From contig NYVS01000115.1 of the NCBI GenBank assembly GCA_002684755.1, positions 3,234 through 8,941 on the forward strand: a stretch of DNA of 5,708 bases, given 5' to 3'. Position numbers and translations under genes: made by a program. Of the stretch, positions 1-5,708 are shown piece by piece (position 1 is the stretch's first letter; every line of letters begins with the position of its first letter). The notes below the pieces were generated by a model that worked only from the letters and a program-made list of their open reading frames with translations, ran no database searches and was not told the DNA's origin. Source of the DNA: Phycisphaerae bacterium (lineage in GTDB: Bacteria > Planctomycetota > Phycisphaerae > Phycisphaerales > SM1A02).

Positions 1-279
1 CGGGTCTTTCCACTCGCCGATCTGATCGAGCGGCTTCGCAGCGGCGAGGCCTTCAACATCGGCCCGCACGCGTGGACCGCGGCCGAAGCAGGCACCCTCA
101 TTCTCGGGGACCGACTGCATCCGTCGCTCGACGGACTCATCGCGCTGGTCATCGCGATCGACGATCTGCTCGCGAACGATCCCGAACTCGCGACGATCCG
201 ACCGGAAGTCGACACGGATCGCGCCCGATTGAAGCGGCGGCTCACGGGCGCGAAGGCCGAGACGGCCACCACCGACTGA
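1..279 (+). CDS. Hypothetical protein, C-terminal 92 residues (5' end outside window)
   Basis: An open frame runs from the first base in frame 1 to a TGA at 277-279, with strong G/C preference at third codon positions, which supports real coding on this strand. It gives 92 residues with no stop, so the start lies to the left of the window. The visible part contains the stretch FNIGPHAWTAAEAGTLILGD, then a likely helix rich in Leu, Ile and Ala (LDGLIALVIAIDDLLA, about residues 47-62), and ends in a charged Lys/Arg-rich tail followed by Ala and Thr. I do not recognise the family. There is no signal peptide, transmembrane segment or catalytic motif in this fragment that would justify a function. 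It converges on the exported-protein gene, whose stop lies only 7 bases away. The 72-569 open frame in another phase is a shadow of this gene and its neighbour. Confidence 0.7.
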   Translation, partial: RVFPLADLIERLRSGEAFNIGPHAWTAAEAGTLILGDRLHPSLDGLIALVIAIDDLLANDPELATIRPEVDTDRARLKRRLTGAKAETATTD

Positions 280-286
280 ACCTCGC

Positions 287-2332
287 TCATCCGCGGATCA
301 GCAGCTTCTGCAGACCCCTGCGCGCGTTCGAGTTCGTCTCGGATTCCATCCGGCGTTGCACCGCCGCGCGTCCCGCCCCGGCCCCGAGCACCCGATCGAG
401 ATGGGGCATCAGTCGCCCGAGATCGACCGACGGCATCGGTCCGCGGACCTCCGCGGACAATGTCGCGAACACGTTCGGCTCGGACAGCCCGGCCAGTCTC
501 GGATTCGCGAGGTGCCAGAGCATGTCCCGGGCGTCGCCGGTGCGGCGTTCGCGCGGGATGACCGCGTAGGCGGCGAAGAAGTCGTCCCAGTCCCGCGCCC
601 GGAAGAGCGGACCCATCGCCTCCACCGCCGCGTCGGCCATCGCGGCGCGATCCCCGGTCTTCTCGATGATCTCCCAGACCTGACGGGCGATCTCGTCCCG
701 GCCGAGCAGGGTCAGCAGCCGGATCGCCTCCGCGCCACGGGCGGGATCGTCACGGGTCGCCGCCATCTCCACCTTGGCGAGTTCGAGGAGATCCACCGCG
801 CCCATCAGTTCGGGCGGATCCTCCAGCGGCCGAATTCGTCGCATCGGTGGCGGGAGCGCCTGCATGAACGGATCTCCGATCGCCGTCAGTTTCCAGACGC
901 CGGACATCGGTCCGCCGTCGGGCCAGTACCGACCCGCGAGCAGGAACGGGACGCCCGCGGCAAGTCGCTCGACCATGAGTGCGGGCGGGATGAAGGCACC
1001 GAGGTACGGCTCGTCGACGCTGCCCAGATACGCGTAGACCCCGCGACGGAGGAAGCGCCCCCCCACCGTGAGACCGTCGGCCGGTCGCTTCAGGGAGAAC
1101 GAATGGATCATGTGCAGGGCCATCGGACGCGTCAGGAACGGCACGTCCTGCGGAAACGCCTGCTCGTCCTCGAAGAGATGGAAGACCGTCGGTGAACCGT
1201 GGGAATTCAGGAAGAGCACGTCGGGTGGGATCGCACCGCGGACGAGTCGGAACCAGCCGGCGAGTCCCGCGGCGTCCTCCTCGAAGAACATCGAGGCGTA
1301 GCCCAGTTCGGCGAGGCGGGCCGCCGGCTTCGAGACCTCGTAGACGTTCCACTGGCCGCTCTTGGCGTACCCGGAGCACAACCAGATGTTGCGACGATCA
1401 AGGAAGATCGAGCTCATCGCCATGCCGGCGGCATGACCGGCGTCGCCCCAGATCCAACCCGCGTATCCCCAGCGACGCCCGTCGTCGTTCCGGCACAGCG
1501 CGTCCATCGTCGCGTACGGCCCGCTCCCCGGATCACGCCCCTGGAGTCGGACCTTCGCAGGCTCGGGCACCGACATCCGGCACCGTCCGGCGAGATCGCG
1601 GCAGACCGCGACCGCGTCGAGGTCGTCGCCGAGCCCCTCCCACGAATATCCGCTCGCGGTCGCCGCGGCCCGCAGTTCCGCTTCGAAGTCGCGCAGTCGA
1701 CCCGCCGACAGTTCGCCGTTGGGATCGCCGAAGTCGCCGTCGACGAACGCCAGCGGCACGCCGCGGGCGGCGGAGATCGCGACCGCGGCGGTCCAGGCGG
1801 AATCGTCCATCGACGTGACCACGAACCCGGGCGGCCGCCAGCCGAACTTCGAATACACCTCGCCATAGGCGACCTTGGGATCGGTCGCACCGAAGGAGAT
1901 CTTCGTGACGATGGTCGCGAGCTTTCGACGCGCGTCCGTCTCCTTCGGCAGGACGCGTTCGGTCGCGGGTACCCGCACGACCTCGTCGGGCGCGAACGCC
2001 CTGATGAACCGAGGCGTTCCGGGGTCGTCCTCGAAGAGCACCGGCCACTGGCCCGCCGGAGACCATTTCGAGATCTGCTCGAGGTAGGTCGACTCGTCGG
2101 GGACGAGCACCACCCGCGACGCGACCGGACGGTTCTGCTCGCAGAGCATCACCTTCGCGCCGAGGATCACCGGCCAGGGCGCTGCCTGCCGCGTGGCCGG
2201 CGTTGTCGGTGCCGTCTGCTTCGCGGGCGGTGTCTGTCCCGCCGCGACCGACGCGGGCAGCCCCAGTCCGATCGCCGACAGGAGCAAGGACGGAAGCAAC
2301 GGCAGGATGCCGCCGGATCCTCGGCGGATCAT
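287..2332 (-). CDS. Exported protein of 681 aa with a possible caspase/gingipain-like (clan CD) region
   Basis: The frame is open further upstream to 2668, but the ATG at 2330-2332 is chosen because it begins a textbook signal peptide: basic MIRR, a hydrophobic core at residues 9-28, and a VAA cleavage site around residue 31. Upstream starts would lie inside glpD and give an Arg/Pro-rich shadow sequence. A Pro/Thr/Ala linker (33-52) follows, so the mature protein is probably periplasmic or secreted. Residues 55-250 look like alpha/beta units. Residues 300-490 have an order resembling clan CD peptidases: strand plus NSHG (His378), strand plus IHSFS (410-413), YLGSVDEPY (435-443) and IGDP (485-488). 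No Cys stands at the expected nucleophile position. Residues 510-680 appear mainly helical. The gene starts 37 bases after the glpD stop, probably on the same transcript; a GGAAG at 2346-2350 is a weak, distant ribosome site. The coding call is firm; the fold assignment is inference and the substrate is unknown. Confidence 0.85.
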   Translation of the reverse strand: MIRRGSGGILPLLPSLLLSAIGLGLPASVAAGQTPPAKQTAPTTPATRQAAPWPVILGAKVMLCEQNRPVASRVVLVPDESTYLEQISKWSPAGQWPVLFEDDPGTPRFIRAFAPDEVVRVPATERVLPKETDARRKLATIVTKISFGATDPKVAYGEVYSKFGWRPPGFVVTSMDDSAWTAAVAISAARGVPLAFVDGDFGDPNGELSAGRLRDFEAELRAAATASGYSWEGLGDDLDAVAVCRDLAGRCRMSVPEPAKVRLQGRDPGSGPYATMDALCRNDDGRRWGYAGWIWGDAGHAAGMAMSSIFLDRRNIWLCSGYAKSGQWNVYEVSKPAARLAELGYASMFFEEDAAGLAGWFRLVRGAIPPDVLFLNSHGSPTVFHLFEDEQAFPQDVPFLTRPMALHMIHSFSLKRPADGLTVGGRFLRRGVYAYLGSVDEPYLGAFIPPALMVERLAAGVPFLLAGRYWPDGGPMSGVWKLTAIGDPFMQALPPPMRRIRPLEDPPELMGAVDLLELAKVEMAATRDDPARGAEAIRLLTLLGRDEIARQVWEIIEKTGDRAAMADAAVEAMGPLFRARDWDDFFAAYAVIPRERRTGDARDMLWHLANPRLAGLSEPNVFATLSAEVRGPMPSVDLGRLMPHLDRVLGAGAGRAAVQRRMESETNSNARRGLQKLLIRG
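2239..2332 (-). other. Signal peptide region of the 681-aa exported protein
   Basis: The first 31 residues have the three-part layout of a Sec signal peptide: positively charged start (Arg3, Arg4), a Leu/Ile-rich core (ILPLLPSLLLSAIGLGL) and a small-residue cleavage motif (Val29-Ala30-Ala31). There is no Cys just after the core, so it is not a lipoprotein signal, and no twin-arginine motif with the usual following residues. It also settles the start codon of the gene. Confidence 0.75.
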
Positions 2333-2369
2333 GGAGCGATCGTTTCTTCCAGGCACGGTGCGTCCCGTC

Positions 2370-3947
2370 TCAAGCAAGTCGATACCCGCCGGCGAGGTTG
2401 GTGAAGGCCGCGACCTGTGCCGCCTGCCAGGATTCGTCGCGTCCGAGCTCCGCCGCCAGGATGGCCGCGGCGCGTGGTGCGGCTTCGATCGCCGCGGAGG
2501 CGTCCAACAGGAGCGACCGCGTTCGTCGCGCCAGTGCATCGTCGAGATCGAGGGCCATCTCCTCCCGGGCGGCCCAGGCGATTTCGGCTCCGGTGTAGGG
2601 CAGATCCGTGTGCAGCGGCTTCGCGAGTTCGGGATCCGCCGCGGCGATCTCGAGGATGCCGGCCGCATCGCTTCCGTACATGCGATGCGGATCGTGCGCC
2701 GGCAGCGCCGGATCGTCCCGTTCGAGCGAGCCGTGGACCTTCAGCGTCTCGGTGATGCACGGACGCTCGTCGAGGCCACCGATCGCCGTCGCGTGCTTCA
2801 GCGTGTCTTCGGCCATCTTGCGATAGGTCGTCCACTTGCCGCCCACGATCGTGACGACGCCCGCGGTGCTCACGAAGACCTCGTGATTGCGGGAGATCGA
2901 CTTTGAATTCCCGGTGTTTCCACCGGGATGGACGAGCGGCCGCTGTCCGGCGAACACCGACTTCACATCGGCGTGCTGGGGATCGCGGGCGAGATACCGG
3001 TTCGCGTTCCGAAGAATGAACTCGATCTCGTCGGGAAGCGCCCGTGGTTCGAGGTCCGCGGCGGGCATCGGGGTGTCGGTGGTGCCGACCACCACGCGTC
3101 CGTGCCAGGGGATGACGAAGAGCACCCGACCGTCGTCGGTGTGCGGAACCATGATCGCGGTGTCGGACGGCTGGAAGCTCCGGTCCAGCACGAGGTGCAC
3201 CCCCTGCGCGGGTTCGATCACCGAATCGCATTCGGGCTCGTCCATCCGACGGACCTCGTCGGCGAAGATTCCGCAGGCGTTGATGACGACCTTCGCCCGG
3301 ATCTCGAATTCGGTGCCGCCACCCGGACCCTCGAGGTCCACCGCTCGGACGCCGACGCAGTGATCCCCCTCCTTCAGAAGGCCGACCACCCGACATCGGT
3401 TCGCGACCGCCGCGCCATGATCCACCGCGGTCATCGCGAGGGCCGTCGCCATCCGTGCGTCGTCGAACTGGCCGTCGTGATAGCGGACCCCGCCCTTCAG
3501 ATCCTTCTTCTCCACGTTCGGAATCTCGGCGATCGTCTCCTCGGCGTCGAGCATGCGACTCGGCGCGAGGTTCAGCTTGCCCGCGAGCAGGTCGTACGCC
3601 TTCAGGCCCGCACCGTAGAACGGACCTTCCCACCACTTGTATCGAGGGACGATGAACGGAAGATCGCGGACGATGTGCGGTGCGTTTCGATAGAAGATGC
3701 CCCGTTCGCGCAGCGCCTCCGTCACCAGCGAGATGTCCATCTGTTCGAGGTACCGGACGCCGCCGTGCACCAGCTTGGTGCTGCGACTGCTGGTGGCCTT
3801 CGCGAAGTCCTCCGCTTCGAGCAGCGCGGTTCGGTAGCCTCGGCTCGCCGCATCGACCGCGACGCCGAGCCCGGTCGCGCCGCCACCGACCACGAGGATC
3901 TCGAAGTCCTCACCCTGCAGCCGTTCGATCATCGAGTCGCGATTCAT
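2370..3947 (-). CDS. glpD: Aerobic glycerol-3-phosphate dehydrogenase (FAD-dependent)
   Basis: GlpD oxidises sn-glycerol-3-phosphate to dihydroxyacetone phosphate at the inner face of the cytoplasmic membrane, reducing FAD and then quinone. The 525-residue protein is of normal family length. An FAD-binding Rossmann motif, GGGATG, is at residues 21-26. The family signature [17 protein letters not shown] is at 52-68. By motif matching with the E. coli enzyme, Tyr66, His251, Arg336 (AGQRPLV), Arg353 (SRNHE) and Lys371 (GGKWTTYR) correspond to its substrate-site residues, so it should be active. VVGTTDTP (286-293) is also typical, and the C-terminal helical domain is present and complete. The ATG at 3945-3947 overlaps the glpK stop as ATGA and has a GGAGG seven bases upstream; Met6 is a less likely start. 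This indicates translational coupling to glpK and a shared pathway. The segment NACGIFAD (223-230) differs from the more usual NA-T/A-G-x-W-x-D form but keeps the fold pattern. Confidence 0.97.
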   Translation of the reverse strand: MNRDSMIERLQGEDFEILVVGGGATGLGVAVDAASRGYRTALLEAEDFAKATSSRSTKLVHGGVRYLEQMDISLVTEALRERGIFYRNAPHIVRDLPFIVPRYKWWEGPFYGAGLKAYDLLAGKLNLAPSRMLDAEETIAEIPNVEKKDLKGGVRYHDGQFDDARMATALAMTAVDHGAAVANRCRVVGLLKEGDHCVGVRAVDLEGPGGGTEFEIRAKVVINACGIFADEVRRMDEPECDSVIEPAQGVHLVLDRSFQPSDTAIMVPHTDDGRVLFVIPWHGRVVVGTTDTPMPAADLEPRALPDEIEFILRNANRYLARDPQHADVKSVFAGQRPLVHPGGNTGNSKSISRNHEVFVSTAGVVTIVGGKWTTYRKMAEDTLKHATAIGGLDERPCITETLKVHGSLERDDPALPAHDPHRMYGSDAAGILEIAAADPELAKPLHTDLPYTGAEIAWAAREEMALDLDDALARRTRSLLLDASAAIEAAPRAAAILAAELGRDESWQAAQVAAFTNLAGGYRLA

Positions 3948-5449
3948 TCGTCATCCTCCATCCAGTCGAGCGTCCGCTCGACGGCTTTCTTCCACCAGTG
4001 CATGAGCTTGTCACGCTCCACCGCCTCCATGGCCGGTTCGAAGACGCGATCGATCTCGCGATGCGATTCGAGCTCCGCGATGTCCTTCCAGACGCCGGTC
4101 GCCAGTCCCGCCATGTATGCCGCACCCGCGGCGGTCGATTCGGTCACGACCGGCCGCTCGACCGGCACGCCGAGCAGATCCGCCTGGAACTGCATCAGGA
4201 GGTCGCTCGCGCACGCCCCGCCGTCGACCCGCATGCGTTCGATCGGAATGCCGCTGTCCGCGGTCATGCAGTCGAGGATCTCGTTCGAGCGATAGGCGAG
4301 GCTTCGCAGGGTGGCGAGCGCCACGTGGGCGTCGGTCGATCCCCGGGTCAGGCCCAGCACGGCGCCGCGGGCGTTCGGATTCCAGTACGGCGCACCGAGG
4401 CCGGCGAACGCCGGAACCACCATCACGCCGCCGGTGTCCGCGACCGAGGCCGCGAGTTCGTTGATCGCAGGTGCGGAACCGATGATCTTCAGTCCGTCCC
4501 GCAACCACTGGATCGCCGCACCGGCGATGAAGACGCTTCCCTCGAGCGCGTATTCCATCGGTCCGTCACCGATCCGCCAGGCGACGGTGGTGAGCATCCG
4601 GGAGGGACTCGGCTTCGCGACGGTCCCGGTGTGCATGAGCATGAAGCAGCCGGTGCCGTAGGTGTTCTTGACCATCCCGTCGTGCGTGCAGAGCTGACCG
4701 AAGAGCGCGGCCTGCTGGTCGCCCACGATCCCCGCGATGGGGATCGACGCGCCAAGCAGATCCGGGGTCGACGCGCCCGCCTCGCCGCTCGAGGCGACGA
4801 CGTCGGGGAGAATCTCCCGCGGCACGTCGAACAGCGTCAACAGCGTCTCGTCCCATTCGGCTTCGTGGATGTTCCAGAGCAGGGTCCGGCACGCGTTGCT
4901 CGGATCGGTCGCGTGCACCGCACCGCCGGTGAGTTTCCAGAGAAGCCAGCAATCGATGGTGCCGGCGGCGAGTTCACCGCGATTCGCCCGCTCGCGGGCG
5001 CCCGGGACCTCGTCGAGGATCCACTTCAACTTGCTCCCGGAGAAGTAGGGATCGAGGACCAGGCCGGTCCGGGCCCGGACGTCGTCCTCGTGGCCCGCCG
5101 CCCGCAGCGACTCCGTGAAATCGCTGGTCCGCCGGTCCTGCCAGACGATGGCGTTGTGGATCGGCTCGCCGGTTGAGCGATCCCAGACCACGATCGTCTC
5201 CCGCTGGTTCGTGATCCCGATCGCCGCGATCTCGCCGACATCGATGCCCGCCTTCGAGATCGCCTCACGGGCGGTGCCGAGCTGCTTCTCCCAGATCTCG
5301 TTCGCGTCGTGTTCGACGAGCCCGGGTCGCGGGAAGTGCTGGGTGAATTCGGTCTGGGCGACCCCCTTCATCCCACCACTCGAGTCGAAGACGATCGACC
5401 GACAACTGCTGGTTCCTTCGTCGAGGGCGAGTACGTATCTTCCGGGCAT
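3944..5449 (-). CDS. glpK: Glycerol kinase (FGGY family)
   Basis: GlpK transfers phosphate from ATP to glycerol, trapping it as sn-glycerol-3-phosphate for GlpD. The 501-residue length is typical. The N-terminal phosphate-binding loop is LDEGTSSCR (9-17), with Asp10, Gly12, Thr13 and Arg17 kept. Glycerol contacts known from the E. coli enzyme are present: Arg83-Glu84 (NQRET), Tyr135 (DPYFSG) and Asp244-Gln245 ([11 protein letters not shown]). FGGY signature 1 fits at 135-147 ([13 protein letters not shown]), and [11 protein letters not shown] (262-272), [12 protein letters not shown] (345-356) and RVDGGA (407-412) are also characteristic. The ATG at 5447-5449 is chosen because the protein begins directly with the conserved strand and a GGAGG lies eight bases upstream. 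It is the first gene of the glp pair. The loop that binds fructose-1,6-bisphosphate in the E. coli enzyme (GGKGGTR) is not conserved, and no phosphorylatable His is seen in that segment, so allosteric control probably differs. Confidence 0.98.
   Translation of the reverse strand: MPGRYVLALDEGTSSCRSIVFDSSGGMKGVAQTEFTQHFPRPGLVEHDANEIWEKQLGTAREAISKAGIDVGEIAAIGITNQRETIVVWDRSTGEPIHNAIVWQDRRTSDFTESLRAAGHEDDVRARTGLVLDPYFSGSKLKWILDEVPGARERANRGELAAGTIDCWLLWKLTGGAVHATDPSNACRTLLWNIHEAEWDETLLTLFDVPREILPDVVASSGEAGASTPDLLGASIPIAGIVGDQQAALFGQLCTHDGMVKNTYGTGCFMLMHTGTVAKPSPSRMLTTVAWRIGDGPMEYALEGSVFIAGAAIQWLRDGLKIIGSAPAINELAASVADTGGVMVVPAFAGLGAPYWNPNARGAVLGLTRGSTDAHVALATLRSLAYRSNEILDCMTADSGIPIERMRVDGGACASDLLMQFQADLLGVPVERPVVTESTAAGAAYMAGLATGVWKDIAELESHREIDRVFEPAMEAVERDKLMHWWKKAVERTLDWMEDDE
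3955..3959 (-). promoter_or_regulatory. glpD ribosome binding site inside the end of glpK
   Basis: On the minus strand this reads GGAGG, seven bases before the glpD ATG and within the last codons of glpK (Met-Glu-Asp-Asp-Glu). With the ATGA stop/start overlap at 3944-3947 it supports the Met1 start of GlpD and translation of the two genes from one message. Confidence 0.85.
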
Positions 5450-5469
5450 CGGTGGCTCCTCCGGCCACC
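5450..5469 (-). promoter_or_regulatory. glpK ribosome binding site in the loop of a small hairpin
   Basis: The minus strand reads GGTGGC CGGAGGA GCCACC followed by one base and the glpK ATG. The two six-base arms (5464-5469 and 5451-5456) are perfect complements, and the seven-base loop carries the GGAGG (5458-5462). The ribosome site itself is clear. Whether the hairpin forms or matters is inference; it leaves the Shine-Dalgarno bases unpaired but puts a GC-rich stem hard against the start codon. Confidence 0.6.
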
Positions 5470-5508
5470 ATCCTACGCACTTCCCACGAGCATGCTCCTC
5501 GCGGTCTC

Positions 5509-5533
5509 CCGGGCGAGCCGCGACGCGGCCCGG
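5509..5533 (-). terminator. GC-rich inverted repeat after the upstream gene, possible terminator
   Basis: CCGGGC (5509-5514) and GCCCGG (5528-5533) are perfect complements, and a nested CCGCG-A-CGCGG (5518-5528) offers an alternative stem that partly overlaps. The repeat starts about six bases after the stop of the right-edge gene, where a terminator would sit. There is no T-rich tract after it on the minus strand, so it is not a classic intrinsic terminator. It could be a weak terminator, an RNA-stability element, or chance in GC-rich DNA. Confidence 0.3.
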
Positions 5534-5539
5534 ATCGAA

Positions 5540-5708
5540 TCACCCGTTCGCGTCGATTCGGCGACGCTGTTCCTCGGACAACGTCGACCGCACTCGCTTG
5601 CGCAACCGCTCACGCAACTCGTCGCGCTGGAAGACCAGCTTCCCGAGTTCCTGCTGGACCGCCTGCTCGCCGTCGTACCGGGTGCTCACGCCGCCGTCGA
5701 TCTCCACG
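5540..5708 (-). CDS. Hypothetical protein, C-terminal 55 residues (5' end outside window)
   Basis: An open frame on the minus strand enters from the right edge and ends at a TGA (5540-5542), giving 55 residues. Third codon positions are mostly G or C. The fragment is strongly charged and probably one long helix: YDGEQAVQQELGKLVFQRDE is followed by an Arg-rich run (LRERLRKRVRSTL) and the ending SEEQRRRIDANG. The LSEEQRRRI element recalls the LTxxQ-type repeats of CpxP/Spy-like helical periplasmic proteins, but one short match in a charged tail is weak evidence and I do not assign a family. The gene points in the same direction as glpK and ends 90 bases before it, so co-transcription with glpKD is possible unless the inverted repeat in between terminates. 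Confidence 0.65.
   Translation of the reverse strand, partial: VEIDGGVSTRYDGEQAVQQELGKLVFQRDELRERLRKRVRSTLSEEQRRRIDANG

Noticed and set aside
280..311. Bidirectional terminator between the convergent genes (ATCCGCGGAT palindrome at 289-298 and GCAG/CTGC stem at 301-311).
   Set aside because: Stems are short, lie inside the coding end of the minus-strand gene and have no T-tract on either side.
1199..2404. 401-residue plus-strand open frame opposite the exported-protein gene.
   Set aside because: Its Arg/Gly/His-rich composition is typical of a shadow frame, while the minus strand has a signal peptide and protein-like hydrophobic patterning.
2333..2668. In-frame upstream extension of the exported-protein frame, adding 112 residues.
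   Set aside because: It lies antiphase within glpD, is Arg/Pro/Ser-rich shadow sequence, and would bury the clear signal peptide in the interior of the protein.
2928..5176. Long plus-strand open frames (455 and 498 residues) opposite glpD and glpK.
   Set aside because: They are antisense to unmistakable genes, rich in Arg, Pro, His and Gly, without recognisable domains; long antisense frames are expected where third positions are G/C.
5470..5475. TAGGAT on the minus strand as a -10 box for glpK.
   Set aside because: No matching -35 element at the proper distance, and the start of transcription would fall inside the ribosome-site hairpin.

Overview
The window is a high-GC, gene-dense piece of bacterial chromosome. 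G or C dominates third codon positions in every frame called as coding. It holds two complete glycerol-catabolism genes (glpK, glpD), one complete gene for a large secreted protein, and the 3' ends of two further genes cut by the window edges. The organism is probably Gram-negative-like. A Planctomycetota-type bacterium would fit the base composition, the proline/alanine-rich exported protein and the form of GlpD, but this is inference; there is no rRNA or other phylogenetic marker.

Layout from left to right. Positions 1-279 (+) are the 3' end of an unrecognised gene. It meets, tail to tail and with only 7 bases between the stops, a 681-residue exported protein gene (287-2332, -). Reading down the minus strand, that gene is the last of a tight run: glpK (3944-5449), then glpD (2370-3947), then the exported protein. 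glpK and glpD overlap by four bases (ATGA) and a GGAGG ribosome site lies inside the end of glpK. The exported-protein gene begins 37 bases after the glpD stop. Upstream of glpK is a 90-base gap with a GC-rich inverted repeat and a small hairpin that would place the glpK ribosome site in its loop. At the right edge (5540-5708, -) is the 3' end of another gene coding for a highly charged helical tail.

GlpK phosphorylates glycerol and GlpD oxidises the glycerol-3-phosphate to dihydroxyacetone phosphate at the membrane, passing electrons to the quinone pool. Together they feed glycerol carbon into glycolysis. No glycerol facilitator (glpF) or glp regulator is visible. The third gene has no obvious link to glycerol. 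Its protein has features reminiscent of a caspase/gingipain-like (clan CD) fold: a His-Gly motif after a hydrophobic strand, and a Gly-Asp-Pro motif near the end. The position where the nucleophilic cysteine would be expected has serines. It is the most interesting object here, possibly an inactive or altered member of that fold. No mobile elements, CRISPR arrays, tRNAs or rRNAs were seen.
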